Below are positions 1 through 10,464 of a DNA stretch of 55,493 nt, piece after piece. Positions within the stretch are counted from its first letter, which is position 1. Every line of letters starts with the position of its first letter. The notes under the pieces were generated by a model that ran no database searches, had not been told where the DNA came from, and was given only the letters and a program-made list of their open reading frames with translations. A program made the translations under genes and the position numbers. The DNA comes from Actinomycetes bacterium (GTDB taxonomy: Bacteria > Actinomycetota > Actinomycetes > Propionibacteriales > Nocardioidaceae), in the NCBI GenBank assembly GCA_023417775.1, contig JAEZEJ010000034.1, positions 1-55,493 of the forward strand. Direction: 5' to 3'.

Positions 1-398
1 TCGGTGTCGTGGGCGTCGCGGCGGGGGGGCGGGGGGGCGCGCGGGGGACCGCCGCGCGCACCCCCGCCGAAGATGCCGCCGAGGATGTCGCCGAGGTCGA
101 AGTCGACCCCGCCTCCACCGGGAGCGCCGCCACCGGGCGGGAACCCGCCCTTGAACTGGCCGAACAGCGAGCGCTGCTCGTCGTACTGCTTGCGCTTCTC
201 GGCGTTGCCGATGACGCCGTAGGCCTCCGAGATCGCCTTGAAGCGCTCCTCGGCCTCCTTGTCACCGGGCTTGGAATCGGGGTGGTTGTCCCGTGCCAGC
301 TTGCGGTACGCCTTCTTGATCTCGTCGGCCGAGGCATCCTTCTTGACGCCCAGGACCGCGTAGAAGTCCTTGGTCGCCCAGTCAGTCGGTGCGCTCAT
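1..398 (-). CDS. dnaJ: Chaperone DnaJ, N-terminal part (cut by window edge)
   Basis: Co-chaperone that stimulates DnaK ATPase and delivers clients. The visible 132 codons hold a J domain with the HPD motif in YRKLARDNHPD, then a Gly/Phe-rich segment (LGDILGGIFGGG) and a Pro/Arg-rich stretch ending RRDAHDT, where the DnaJ C-terminal region should begin. The ATG at 398 follows grpE by 26 bp, making it the third gene of the dnaK operon. The C-terminal domains, and any zinc-finger repeats, lie outside the window, so type I and type II DnaJ cannot be told apart. The proline run comes from a long C tract near base 40, a place where a sequencing indel could hide. Confidence 0.93.
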   Translation of the reverse strand, partial: MSAPTDWATKDFYAVLGVKKDASADEIKKAYRKLARDNHPDSKPGDKEAEERFKAISEAYGVIGNAEKRKQYDEQRSLFGQFKGGFPPGGGAPGGGGVDFDLGDILGGIFGGGARGGPPRAPPPPRRDAHDT

Positions 399-424
399 TC
401 ACCCCTCCTCCCTGGTCTGTCGAA

Positions 425-1011
425 TCAGTCGTCGGTCGTCGGCTGCTCGGTGGCCTCGGCGGCCACCCCCGGGTCGACGACCCCCACGACGGCGGGCCGC
501 AGGACGCGGTCCCCCATCCGGTAGCCGGTGCGCATCACCTGGGCGATGCTCTGCACCGAGACCTCGGGGTCCTCGCCGGCGTGGAAGACGGCCTCGTGCA
601 GGTTCGGGTCGAACGGCTCGCCGACCTCCCCGAACGACTCGAGGTCGAACTTCGCCAGCGTCGACCGGAGCTGGTCGGCGACGGCCTTGAAGCCACCGGT
701 CAGCTCGCCGTGCTCCTCGGCCCGGCCGATATCGTCGAGAACCGTCAGCAGGGCGACGAGGACGTCCTCGCGGCCCTGCTTGCGCATCAGCTCGCGATCG
801 CGATCCACCCGGCGCTTGTAGTTGACGTACTCGGCCTGGAGCCGCTGGAGGTCGAGCGTCCGCTCGGCGAGCTGCTGCTCGACGGACGGTTCGCCGCGCG
901 TGGCCTCGGCGGCCGGGGCCTCCCCCTCGGGAGAGGCCTCCGGCTCACCGGCCGCCGCGACCTCGGGCTCGTCGACCGAGGGGTCGGACTGTCCGTGGTC
1001 GGGCTGTTCGG

Positions 1012-1015
<4 letters not shown>
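425..1015 (-). CDS. grpE: GrpE nucleotide exchange factor
   Basis: Exchanges ADP on DnaK. The 196-aa protein has an acidic, disordered N-terminus (about residues 1-45), a long coiled-coil region (QQLAERTLDLQRLQAEYVNYKRRVDRD split around residues 48-75) and the conserved GrpE head with GEPFDPNLHEAVF and a C-terminal GYRMGDRVLRPAVVGV-type strand. It starts with GTG overlapping the dnaK stop (GTGA), so translation is probably coupled to dnaK. Length and motif order are normal for actinobacterial GrpE. Confidence 0.96.
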
Positions 1016-2853
<1,838 letters not shown>

Positions 2854-2907
2854 GTGATGTCCTCCTGATGAGTGGGTGGAATGCTTGAAAAACTGTGGGT
2901 CAACCGA

Positions 2908-2928
2908 CTTGAGTCTAATCCTATCAAC
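2908..2928 (-). promoter_or_regulatory. HAIR-like HspR operator with overlapping -10 of dnaK
   Basis: Read on the minus strand, this is GTTGATA-N7-ACTCAAG. The right half matches the HAIR consensus (CTTGAGT-N7-ACTCAAG) exactly; the left half matches at four of seven positions. A TAGACT hexamer (2912-2917) overlaps it and could be the -10 box. A further inverted pair, GCTTGAA at 2883-2889 and TTCAAGC at 2933-2939, flanks the site. The HspR assignment is inferred from the known regulation of actinobacterial dnaK; no hspR gene is in the window. Confidence 0.6.
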
Positions 2929-3012
2929 TTTGTTCAAGCGGCTGTTGTTCCCCTCAGCTCTCACAATGCGAGTGACTCCGCTCACAACGGATCCCGGTCC
3001 ACCGACACCGAA

Positions 3013-3053
3013 GACAGATGGCCTCCCCCGCGAGACGGGGGAGGCCATCTGTC
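3013..3053 (-). terminator. Perfect 18-bp stem, 5-nt loop terminator
   Basis: Arms 3013-3030 and 3036-3053 are perfectly complementary (GACAGATGGCCTCCCCCG and its complement) around a 5-nt loop. The hairpin lies 17 bp past the stop of the minus-strand substrate-binding protein gene and before the dnaK promoter, so it should end the importer transcript and insulate dnaK. There is no U tract, which is common in high-GC actinomycetes. Confidence 0.85.
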
Positions 3054-3070
3054 AACGTGACGCACGGTCG

Positions 3071-4357
3071 TCAGTCGGTCTCCAGGGTCAGCGCATCTCC
3101 CATCGGGTCGAAGGCGCCCTCCGCCGCATTCCATCGCAGCGGCTGCAGCTTGTTGATGCCGTTGCCGGTCTCGGGGCTCATCGACCACGGGATGCCATCG
3201 CGGAACATGCTGGGCTCGTACTGCAGCGTCTGCGCGACCTCGATGATGCTCTTGCGCGTCAGCCCGTCCTCGGAGGCATCGGCCTCGATCAGGCCACCGA
3301 TGATGATGTCCATGAGGCTCCAGCCCAAGACGGTGTAATTGTCCTGCGGGTCACCGTCGACGGCCTCGACTGCGGCGGAGTACTCCGCCCAGTCCTCGTC
3401 CTCGGTCGCGGCCGGATCCAGACCCTGGACGGTCCAGGTGAACAAGATGGCCCCATCCATCGCCTCACCGCCGGCTTGATAGATGCTCTTCGCGTCCGCA
3501 CAAGCCGACGGCTGGATCAGCAGCTCCGGCTCGAAACCGGCTCGGGCGACGGCCTCCGGCACGCCCAGGCAGTCGGCACCGATCGTCGCGTTGAATAGGA
3601 CGTTCGCACCGCTCTCGCGTGCCGACGAGGCCGCATCCGAGGGGGTGGTGAGGGCGATGCGGTCCACGATTTCCAGATCGGCATCCTCGGCTGCATCGTC
3701 AAAGGCATCGCGCAGCGCAGTTCCACTCTCGGTCTGCTGGTACACCACCACGACCTTCGGGTCCTCGACCTCGTTCTCGATCAGCTGGGTTGAGGCGATC
3801 AGCTCCATGTCGTTACGGGGCAGATAGGAGGTGGTCCAGGGGTAGAGCTCGGCATCCCGCCACTCCGGCGACCCCACCTGCGAGTTCAGCAGCGGAACAC
3901 AGGCCTCGTTCTGATCGTCCACGACGGCCGCGAGCTGGCCGCCGCCGACCGCACCGAGGATGTCGACCTTGTCGCGCTGGATCAGCTCGGCCACGTTCTG
4001 CTTGGCCTTCTGCGGATCGTAGCCGTCATCCTTCATCTGGAAATCGATCGTGCGGCCGCCGATGTCCTTCTGCGACTCGTTATAGAGCTTCAGGCGAGCG
4101 TCGATCCCCCGGTTGACCCGCACCTGGGTCGCCGCGACCGGCCCGGACAGCGCGGCTGACCAGCCGATCTTGATCGTGTCGCCGATCTCCGTGTTGACCG
4201 CCTCGGGATCGGGGCAGTTCTCGGTATTGACGGTGAACTCACCGCCGTCTCCGTCATCGCTCGAACCCGAGCCCTGGTCGTCGATCGAGCACGCCGCCAG
4301 TAGCAGCGCGAGCGCTGAAACGGTGGGGACCACCCGACCCAGCAGTGATGTGTGCAT
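3071..4357 (-). CDS. HAAT-family ABC transporter substrate-binding lipoprotein
   Basis: Extracytoplasmic binding protein of a branched-chain-amino-acid-type importer, 428 aa. The chosen ATG (4357) gives a lipoprotein signal, MHTSLLGRVVPTVSALALLLAAC, with lipobox LAAC and lipidated Cys23; an in-frame start 20 codons upstream would spoil the signal. A periplasmic-binding-protein fold typical of LivJ-like proteins follows (IKIGWSAALSGPVAATQVRVNRGIDARLKLYNE). It is last in the importer operon, 13 bp after the permease gene. Given the CoA-ligase and dehydrogenase genes beside it, the ligand is more likely an organic acid than an amino acid; this is inference. Confidence 0.88.
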   Translation of the reverse strand: MHTSLLGRVVPTVSALALLLAACSIDDQGSGSSDDGDGGEFTVNTENCPDPEAVNTEIGDTIKIGWSAALSGPVAATQVRVNRGIDARLKLYNESQKDIGGRTIDFQMKDDGYDPQKAKQNVAELIQRDKVDILGAVGGGQLAAVVDDQNEACVPLLNSQVGSPEWRDAELYPWTTSYLPRNDMELIASTQLIENEVEDPKVVVVYQQTESGTALRDAFDDAAEDADLEIVDRIALTTPSDAASSARESGANVLFNATIGADCLGVPEAVARAGFEPELLIQPSACADAKSIYQAGGEAMDGAILFTWTVQGLDPAATEDEDWAEYSAAVEAVDGDPQDNYTVLGWSLMDIIIGGLIEADASEDGLTRKSIIEVAQTLQYEPSMFRDGIPWSMSPETGNGINKLQPLRWNAAEGAFDPMGDALTLETD

Positions 4358-4370
4358 GAGTTTTCGCTTT

Positions 4371-5405
4371 CTATGTGGAGGTGTGAGCAGGCGACTGGCT
4401 CGTGCCCTTGAAGACACTCATCTTCTGCAGCCGCCCCACGATCCCGTCGGGAAGCAGGAAGACCACAACGATGAGGACGATCCCGAAGACCAGTCCATAG
4501 GCCTGGCCGTTGGCCAGGTCCAAGGTGACGGCCGGGATGATGACGATGGCGACACCCCCGGCCAGCGGCCCGAGCAAGGTCGCGACTCCCCCGATGATCA
4601 GTCCAGTGATCAGCTGGATGGACGTGAAGACGGTGAAGGACAGCTCCGGGGAGAGCGCCCCGATGTACATCGCATAGAGCGAGCCCCCGGCGGCAGTGAT
4701 GCCACCGGAGATGGCGAAGAGCGAGATCCGATCCCGCGCCGCCGAGACACCGCACACCGTGGCCGCGATCTCGTTGTCACGCAGCGCGGTGATCGATAGT
4801 CCTCGACGACTCCTGATGAGATTGCGGACGACGAACAGACACAGGACGAGCACGGCGGCCGACAACCAGTACATCCACTGATTGCGCTCGAACCGATCGA
4901 AACCGCTCCACACCGGAGGCGCCAGATCCACCGATCGCACCACGAGACCGCCGGCACCTCCCGTCAGCTCCTCAAAACGCCTGAGGAACTCCGGGAACGC
5001 GACCGCGAAGGCCAGCGTCACCAAGGCCAGATAGATGCCCTTCACCCGTGTCGCGGGCAGACCCATCAGCGCGCCGACCAGCACACCGAGGGCGATGGCG
5101 ATCGGCATCGTCGACAACGGGGTTAAGCGCATCTCGCTAATCAAGATGGCCGTCGTGTACCCCCCCACCCCGAAGAGGGCCGAGTGCCCCAGGGACAACA
5201 TTCCGCCGTAGCCTGCCACCAGGTTGAGGCCGCTGATGGCGATGGCGAAGATCAGCATCGAGGCGATCTGCGAGACCCGGAAGTCGGGCAGTTGACCGCC
5301 GGCGACGAGGAGCGCCACCGCGAGGATGCCGATCATCGCCGGACGCACGATGTTCCGCTTGGCCGGGAGTGAGGGGGGCTTGGAAAGGGTCGATTCTCGA
5401 GTCAT
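4371..5405 (-). CDS. HAAT-family ABC permease (LivM type)
   Basis: Inner-membrane permease of 344 aa with about eight to nine hydrophobic segments. The family core GLNLVAGYGGMLSLGHSALFGVGGYTTAIL, and a later GGITAAGGSLYA stretch, match LivM. The ATG at 5405 overlaps the stop of the LivH-like gene by one base (TGATG); a GTG one codon upstream is an alternative. It pairs with the LivH-like protein to form the membrane channel and lies between it and the binding-protein gene. Confidence 0.9.
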   Translation of the reverse strand: MTRESTLSKPPSLPAKRNIVRPAMIGILAVALLVAGGQLPDFRVSQIASMLIFAIAISGLNLVAGYGGMLSLGHSALFGVGGYTTAILISEMRLTPLSTMPIAIALGVLVGALMGLPATRVKGIYLALVTLAFAVAFPEFLRRFEELTGGAGGLVVRSVDLAPPVWSGFDRFERNQWMYWLSAAVLVLCLFVVRNLIRSRRGLSITALRDNEIAATVCGVSAARDRISLFAISGGITAAGGSLYAMYIGALSPELSFTVFTSIQLITGLIIGGVATLLGPLAGGVAIVIIPAVTLDLANGQAYGLVFGIVLIVVVFLLPDGIVGRLQKMSVFKGTSQSPAHTST

Positions 5406-6301
5406 CACACACGCTCCAGTCGGCGGCTTCCGAATATTCCGGTCGGCCGGACCAGCAACACGATCACCATGACCGCCAGAGCAGTGGTCTGGTGTAGCTG
5501 CGGACCGATGAACCCGACGTAGCCGGTGATCAGGCTCTCGGCGAGTCCGAGGGTGAGGCCGCCGACGACGGCGCCTCCGAGACTGTTGAGCCCGCCGATG
5601 ATGGCCGCCGCCGATCCGTAGATCAGCACCGGGAACATCGTCGCCATGCTCAACTGATGCGGGGAGATGGGGGCGATGAGAATGCCGGCGATGCTGCCGA
5701 TCACCGCGGCGCTACCCCACCCGAAGGTATAGACCCTGCCGACGTTGATCCCCGAGAGCGCCGCCGACGCAGGATTGTCCGCTGCAGCTCGCATGAGCAA
5801 TCCGAGCCGGGTCTTGTTGATGACCGCGAAGCAGACGGCCAGGGCGATGATCGCCGCGGCCCACACGCCGATGTCCTCGTAGTAGATGCGCGCGGAGGCC
5901 ACCGAGACGTAGTCATCTAGTCCGGCAGGGAAGAGTCCGTCCATCGAGTGGTATTCCAAGCCCCAGATCAGACCGTCTATCGCATTGATCGCCGTGAACA
6001 GCGCGACGAGGATCAGCAGTGTCGGCATCTCGCCGCGTTTCTCGGCTGGTCTGACCAGCGTGCGTTCGATGGCTGCTCCGATGATGAATCCCACGACGCA
6101 CGCCGCCAGTAGTGCGAGCCAGATCGAGATTCCCCTCGTGGTCATCCACCACGCCACATAGGTGGTGAACAGAGCCATCTCGGCCTGGGCGAAGTTGACG
6201 GTGGACGATGCCTTGAACACCACCACCAGGGCCAGGGCGATCAACGCATAGACGAACCCATTCGTCAGCCCGTCGGAGAGTCGTTCGATCAGCTGCGTCA
6301 T
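5405..6301 (-). CDS. HAAT-family ABC permease (LivH type)
   Basis: Permease of 298 aa. The N-terminus (LSDGLTNGFVYALIALALVVVFKASSTVNFAQAEMALF, spread over residues 9-46) has the LivH signature GxxYALxAL...VNFAxGE, except that the usual Gly-Glu is Ala-Glu. About eight membrane segments follow, with LNSLGGAVVGGLTLGLAE near the C-terminus. It sits 11 bp after the livF-like gene and overlaps the livM-like gene by one base. Confidence 0.9.
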   Translation of the reverse strand: MTQLIERLSDGLTNGFVYALIALALVVVFKASSTVNFAQAEMALFTTYVAWWMTTRGISIWLALLAACVVGFIIGAAIERTLVRPAEKRGEMPTLLILVALFTAINAIDGLIWGLEYHSMDGLFPAGLDDYVSVASARIYYEDIGVWAAAIIALAVCFAVINKTRLGLLMRAAADNPASAALSGINVGRVYTFGWGSAAVIGSIAGILIAPISPHQLSMATMFPVLIYGSAAAIIGGLNSLGGAVVGGLTLGLAESLITGYVGFIGPQLHQTTALAVMVIVLLVRPTGIFGSRRLERV

Positions 6302-6312
6302 GAAGGTGCCCT

Positions 6313-7020
6313 CTACATTCCCAGGTACGCGCGACGGATGGCGTCGTTGTTGATGAAGTCATCGGCCGACCCTTGTGCCACGGTCCTGCCGACTTCGAGC
6401 AGGTAGACATCGGTGGCCAGATTGAGCGCCAGATTGGCGTTCTGCTCCACGAGCAGCATCGCGGTGCCCAGTGACTCCTGGATCTCGCGCAGGAAGGCGA
6501 ACAGCTCGCGGACGATGACAGGGGCGAGGCCGAGGCTCGGCTCGTCGCAGAGCAGGAGCTGGGGTCGGCTGATCAGCGCGCGCGCCAGCGCGAGCATCTG
6601 TTGCTCCCCTCCCGAGAGGTTGCCGGCCGGTTGATCGATCCGGCGGCCGAGCGCCGGGAAGCGATCTGTCCAGCTCGTGATGTCCCGCTCGATGTCTCCA
6701 TCGGTGCGCGCTGAGGCCCCGACGCGCAGATTGTCGCGCACGGATAGCGAGGTGAGCGTGCCGCGACCTTGTGGGACCACCCGCATTCCTCGCCGCGCGA
6801 TCTGGTCAGGGCGCAGGTTGGCGATCTGTGTTCCGTCGAACTCGATGCTGCCGCTGACCTTGATCTCGCCCGACAGTGCCCGCATGGTGGTGGTCTTGCC
6901 AGCGCCGTTGGCACCGAGGATGACGGTGATCTCCCCGGCGCGGACGTCCAGATCGATGTCCTCGATCACGGGAGCCGCGCCGTATCCGGCGGAAAGCCCC
7001 CTGACGGTGAGAAGGCTCAT
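6313..7020 (-). CDS. HAAT-family ABC transporter ATPase (LivF type)
   Basis: Cytoplasmic ATP-binding subunit, 235 aa. It has Walker A (GANGAGKTT, near residue 36), the signature LSGGEQQMLALARAL, Walker B (LLLCDEPSLGLAP) and the switch His in VEQN-type context (LLVEQNANLALNLA, where Gln-Asn replaces the common His, as is usual in LivF). The ATG overlaps the livG-like stop (ATGA). It should work as a heterodimer with the LivG-like ATPase. Confidence 0.93.
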   Translation of the reverse strand: MSLLTVRGLSAGYGAAPVIEDIDLDVRAGEITVILGANGAGKTTTMRALSGEIKVSGSIEFDGTQIANLRPDQIARRGMRVVPQGRGTLTSLSVRDNLRVGASARTDGDIERDITSWTDRFPALGRRIDQPAGNLSGGEQQMLALARALISRPQLLLCDEPSLGLAPVIVRELFAFLREIQESLGTAMLLVEQNANLALNLATDVYLLEVGRTVAQGSADDFINNDAIRRAYLGM

Positions 7021-7775
7021 TCCTCTCCTCCTAGATAGGCGCGGACGACCTCGGGGTGCGAGCGGACCTCCGCAGGAGGCCCGCTGACGAGCACGCGCCC
7101 GAAGTTGAGTGCCACGAGGCTGTCGCAGATCTGCCCGACCAGACCGAGATGATGTTCGACCATCAGCACCGAGAAACCATGTCGCTCGCGAATCGCCAGG
7201 ATGACGTCTCCCAGCTCGGAGACCTCCTCGCGGGTCAGACCGCCGGCTGGCTCGTCCAACAGCAGTGCCCGCGGCCGGGAGATGATCGCCCGCGCGAGTT
7301 CGATGCGCTTCAGCGTGCCGAAGGGCATTCCTCGAGCAGGGACGTGGGCGTACTGGTCGAGCTCAAGCTCGCAGAGGATGTCGAAGGCTTCTGCGCGGAT
7401 GCGCTCCTGATCGCGTCGTACCCCGAACCCGCCGGTCAGCGATCGCAGGAATCCGGGTGTCGCACGATGGTGGGCACCAACCATGGTGTTCTCCAGGACG
7501 GTCATGGTCTCGAAGAGTGCGAGATTCTGATAGGTGCGGCTCAGCCCGTGTGAAGCGATCTGATGTGGAGCTAAGGCCAGCAGGTCGGTGCCATCAAGGG
7601 TGATCTCTCCCGACGTAGGCCGGTAGAGGCGGTTCGCGCAGTTGAACAGGCTCGTCTTGCCTGCCCCATTCGGCCCGATCAAGCCGCAGATCTCTCCGTC
7701 GGCGACCTCGAAGGACACGTCCTGCAAAGCAGCGACGCCTCCGAAGCTCAGGCTGACCGCTTCGAACTTCAGCAC
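7017..7775 (-). CDS. HAAT-family ABC transporter ATPase (LivG type)
   Basis: First gene of the importer operon, 252 aa. The start is GTG at 7775 (VLKFEAVSLSFGG), seven bases after a GGGAGGA ribosome-binding site; the open frame upstream of it lacks a better site. Walker A is GPNGAGKTS and Walker B is LLLDEPAGGL. The signature region is unusual: where LSxGxQ is expected the protein reads PFGTLKRIELARAI, the F-G-T form seen in many LivG homologues. VEHH-type switch (LMVEHHLGLVG) is intact. An operator-like repeat lies 24 bp upstream. Confidence 0.92.
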   Translation of the reverse strand: MLKFEAVSLSFGGVAALQDVSFEVADGEICGLIGPNGAGKTSLFNCANRLYRPTSGEITLDGTDLLALAPHQIASHGLSRTYQNLALFETMTVLENTMVGAHHRATPGFLRSLTGGFGVRRDQERIRAEAFDILCELELDQYAHVPARGMPFGTLKRIELARAIISRPRALLLDEPAGGLTREEVSELGDVILAIRERHGFSVLMVEHHLGLVGQICDSLVALNFGRVLVSGPPAEVRSHPEVVRAYLGGEE

Positions 7776-7798
7776 TGATCCTCCCTGGGGCGGTCTCT

Positions 7799-7820
7799 CG
7801 ATCAATCAATCAATTGATCG
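7799..7820. promoter_or_regulatory. Operator-like palindrome upstream of the importer operon
   Basis: CGATCAAT (7799-7806) and ATTGATCG (7813-7820) form an inverted repeat containing the perfect palindrome ATCAATTGAT (7809-7818). The 20 bases 7799-7818 match 23013-23032, in front of the nine-gene catabolic operon, at 17 of 20 positions. TetR-family repressors commonly bind such palindromes, and the TetR gene at 23145 is the natural candidate. Binding is inference. Confidence 0.65.
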
Positions 7821-7889
7821 TCGATGTTAATAAACACCGCCGAGACCCACCCCGTCAAGGACTCAGGTCAAAAAAATGTGAGATCCATC

Positions 7890-8777
7890 TCAGTCGCGTG
7901 AGCAGGACAGCGCAGTGCCGACCGCCACGGGACGCCCCGCAGCATCGACGGCTCGCAGACGCAGCTCATCACCCGCCCGTCCCCCTTCGATCACGACCGT
8001 CTCACCGGGATAGACCGGCGCGAGGAACCGGGCCGAGAGCGTGCCGTCCGACATCCACTCGGTGCCGAACTCGAGCAACGCCGCATCGGCGAACCAGCAG
8101 TAGTAGTGGCTCGAATGGGCCACCGCGTCGGGCAGTCCCGCGCCCCGGGCCACCTCCACGCTCGTGTGCGCATTGGGCGTCGTCGCGAAGTCTGCCCCGC
8201 GACGCAGCCAGTACTGGCGGTCATACGCACGCTGCATCGGCAGGGAGAACTCGTGGCGCGCGAAGGAGCTCCAGGTCGCCGGCTCCTCCGCGCTCCGGGG
8301 CGTTCGCCCGGGAGCCGCGCCGGCCTTCTGCTCCGCCGACGCGGGGGCGGTACCGGCCTCACGATCGACGGCGGCCTTCATGACGTGCTCGACGAGCACC
8401 CCGTCGGCATCGCTGATCTCGTAGGCCGCCACCCAGTAGTCCCGGTCTCGTCGCGTATAGAGGTCGAGAATGCGGCCGGTGGCCACCAGCGACTGATCGA
8501 GCGGGATCGGACGCAGACAGCGGGTCTCGTGCGAGGCATGCAGGCCCGTCCCCATGGGGGCGTAGCGCTCCTGGATGAGCCATAGGTAGTCGGTGAGTGT
8601 CTGCAGAGGATGGGCCACGCCGCCGTCTATCGCGCCGAGCCGGTCGACGACTACCGGGTCGATCATCGAGCCCTCGAAGAACTCGTGCGCCACCTCGGCG
8701 GAGACGACATAGTCGAGCGGGCCCAGCTCGTCCCCGACGCTCATCTGCTCCCAGCGCAGTACATCCGATGTCGACAT
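7890..8777 (-). CDS. MaoC-like / FAS1-type dehydratase domain protein (double hotdog)
   Basis: A 295-aa protein with two hotdog-like halves. The first (residues about 10-145) resembles the N-terminal MaoC dehydratase domain; the second (about 165-290) has NAHTSVEVARGAGLPDAVAHSSHYYCWFADAALL and RFLAPVYPGETVVIEGGR, as in R-specific enoyl-CoA hydratases. The canonical hydratase motif (Asp-x-x-x-x-His) is not clear, so catalysis is uncertain. ATG at 8777 follows an acctcc-complement ribosome-binding site (GGAGGT). It is divergent from the first acyl-CoA ligase across a shared operator. It may hydrate an enoyl-CoA intermediate of the local pathway. Confidence 0.75.
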   Translation of the reverse strand: MSTSDVLRWEQMSVGDELGPLDYVVSAEVAHEFFEGSMIDPVVVDRLGAIDGGVAHPLQTLTDYLWLIQERYAPMGTGLHASHETRCLRPIPLDQSLVATGRILDLYTRRDRDYWVAAYEISDADGVLVEHVMKAAVDREAGTAPASAEQKAGAAPGRTPRSAEEPATWSSFARHEFSLPMQRAYDRQYWLRRGADFATTPNAHTSVEVARGAGLPDAVAHSSHYYCWFADAALLEFGTEWMSDGTLSARFLAPVYPGETVVIEGGRAGDELRLRAVDAAGRPVAVGTALSCSRD

Positions 8778-8848
8778 CGCTACCTCCGTCAGGTGGCGAC
8801 TCACCGGCAATCTCAGTATTGCCGACTCTCGGCCACCTGCATTAGGTT

Positions 8849-8866
8849 ACATACCAATCGGTTTGT
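8849..8866. promoter_or_regulatory. 18-bp imperfect palindrome, copy 1 (TetR operator candidate)
   Basis: ACATACCAATCGGTTTGT, in the divergent promoter region between the MaoC-like gene and the first ligase gene. Its exact reverse complement occurs at 11849-11866, in the other divergent region of this subcluster. Fourteen of 18 positions are symmetric (ACA-N-ACC-N-AT-N-GGT-N-TGT). The TetR gene at 10418-11050, encoded between the two sites, is the likely binder. Confidence 0.75.
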
Positions 8867-8889
8867 TTTGTAGGGATCGAGGTTTCATC

Positions 8890-10464
8890 GTGACCGGTTC
8901 AGCCCTCCGCCTCGTCGGCGACATCCTGCGGGTCAACGCACGGACGCTGCCAGAGCAGCCTGCCCTCACGCACGCCGACCACACGCTGACCTACGCCGAA
9001 CTCAATGCCTACGTCAACCGTGTCGCCCACGCTCTCGTCGCCTCGGGTGTCCAGCCGGGCGACCGTGTCGCCGTCCTCGCCAAGAACTCCCTCGCGTACT
9101 TCGCGCTGTACTTCGCCACCGCCAAGATCGGCGCGATGCTGGTACCGCTGAACTACTGGAATCGGCCCGCGCAGCACGCCGCGGTGCTCGCCGATGTGAC
9201 GCCTCGCCTGCTGTTCAACGACCCCGAGTACGCACAGATCACCGGCGAGGCCCTCTCCCTGGCCGGCGAGATCGACCCAGGGCTCATCGAGCTGGATCCC
9301 TGGGGTGCCAATCCGGCAGGGGACGAGTCGCCGTGGCAGCGATTCGTCGGCCAGACCGAGAATACGACCGACCCCGAGGTATCGATCGATCCCGCGGAGG
9401 GACACATGATCCTCTACACCTCGGGCACCACAGGCCAGGCCAAGGGTGCCGTGCTGTCACACGAGCGCACGGTGAGCGATGCCATCTCGATGGCCGCCGT
9501 GCTCGGGGTACGCCAGAGCGATGTCTACGGCAACTGGTTCACCCCCTTCCACGTCGGCAACTGGGATCACCAGAAGTTCTTCCTGGTCATGGGCGCACAC
9601 GTCGTGCTCTATCCCCAGTTCGACGCCGCTGTGGCATTGGAGGCCGTCGAATATCACCGGATCACGGTGCTGCTGACCGTTCCCGTGATGATCCAGCAGA
9701 TGATGGACCTTCCACGATTCGCCGAGACCGACCTCGCCAGCCTGCGCCTGGTCTACTTCGGGGCCTACGACCCCTCCGGGATCATGGACCGCGCAGCGAC
9801 CGTTCTGGGAGCGCACGAGAACAGGATCCAGATGGTGCACTGCTACGGGTTGACCGAGGGCGGGTGCATCGTCGCGGCCTGCCCCGCGGACCGGGTTTTC
9901 GAGAAGTGGGGGACGATCGGCCGGCCGATCCCCGGAGTGGAGGTACGCCTGGTGGACGACGGCCGCGCGGTTGGCATCGGCGAGCCCGGCGAGATTTTGG
10001 TCCGGGGCCCTGTCATGAGCGGCTACTGGAATCGCCCGGAGGAGACCCGCGCGACCCTGGCGGACGGATGGCTGCACACGGGCGATGTTGCCATCTCCGA
10101 TGCCGACGGCTTCCTGCGGATCGTCGACCGCAAGAAGGACATGATCCGCAGCGGTGGGCAGAACGTGTACTCCAAGGAGATCGAGGACTGCCTCGCGAAC
10201 CATCCCGCGATCGCCGAGGCAGCGGTCATCGGTCTGCCCGATCCAATCTACGAGGAGGCCGTCACCGCCGTCGTGGTCGCTCGCGACGGCGGTGCCGACC
10301 ACGACGCCCTCCGCACCGATGTCATGACGTACGTACGAGAACGCCTCGCCGGCTACAACACCCCGCGCCGGGTGATCATCGTCGACGCCTTGCCAAAGAA
10401 CACCCTCGGCAAGATCCTCAAGCCTGAGCTGCGGGCGACGTACGGGTCGATGTTCGACAGGTGA
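8890..10464 (+). CDS. Acyl-CoA ligase 1 (ANL superfamily, FadD-like)
   Basis: Activates a carboxylic acid to its CoA thioester via an acyl-adenylate; 524 aa. GTG at 8890 is preferred over an upstream TTG because the latter lies inside the operator. Motifs: P-loop YTSGTTGQAKGA, A5 YGLTEGG, A7 HTGDVA, A8 RKKDMIRSGGQNVYSKEIE and the A10 lysine in NTLGKILKPELR. All catalytic elements are present. It runs divergent from the MaoC-like gene and its 3' end overlaps the convergent TetR gene by 47 bp. The substrate cannot be read from the sequence. Confidence 0.9.
   Translation: MTGSALRLVGDILRVNARTLPEQPALTHADHTLTYAELNAYVNRVAHALVASGVQPGDRVAVLAKNSLAYFALYFATAKIGAMLVPLNYWNRPAQHAAVLADVTPRLLFNDPEYAQITGEALSLAGEIDPGLIELDPWGANPAGDESPWQRFVGQTENTTDPEVSIDPAEGHMILYTSGTTGQAKGAVLSHERTVSDAISMAAVLGVRQSDVYGNWFTPFHVGNWDHQKFFLVMGAHVVLYPQFDAAVALEAVEYHRITVLLTVPVMIQQMMDLPRFAETDLASLRLVYFGAYDPSGIMDRAATVLGAHENRIQMVHCYGLTEGGCIVAACPADRVFEKWGTIGRPIPGVEVRLVDDGRAVGIGEPGEILVRGPVMSGYWNRPEETRATLADGWLHTGDVAISDADGFLRIVDRKKDMIRSGGQNVYSKEIEDCLANHPAIAEAAVIGLPDPIYEEAVTAVVVARDGGADHDALRTDVMTYVRERLAGYNTPRRVIIVDALPKNTLGKILKPELRATYGSMFDR

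Noticed and set aside
3071..7775. Naming the importer as a leucine/isoleucine/valine (Liv) transporter.
   Set aside because: The HAAT family also carries aromatic and other organic acids, and the shared operator with the acyl-CoA operon points away from amino acids; family-level names are used instead.
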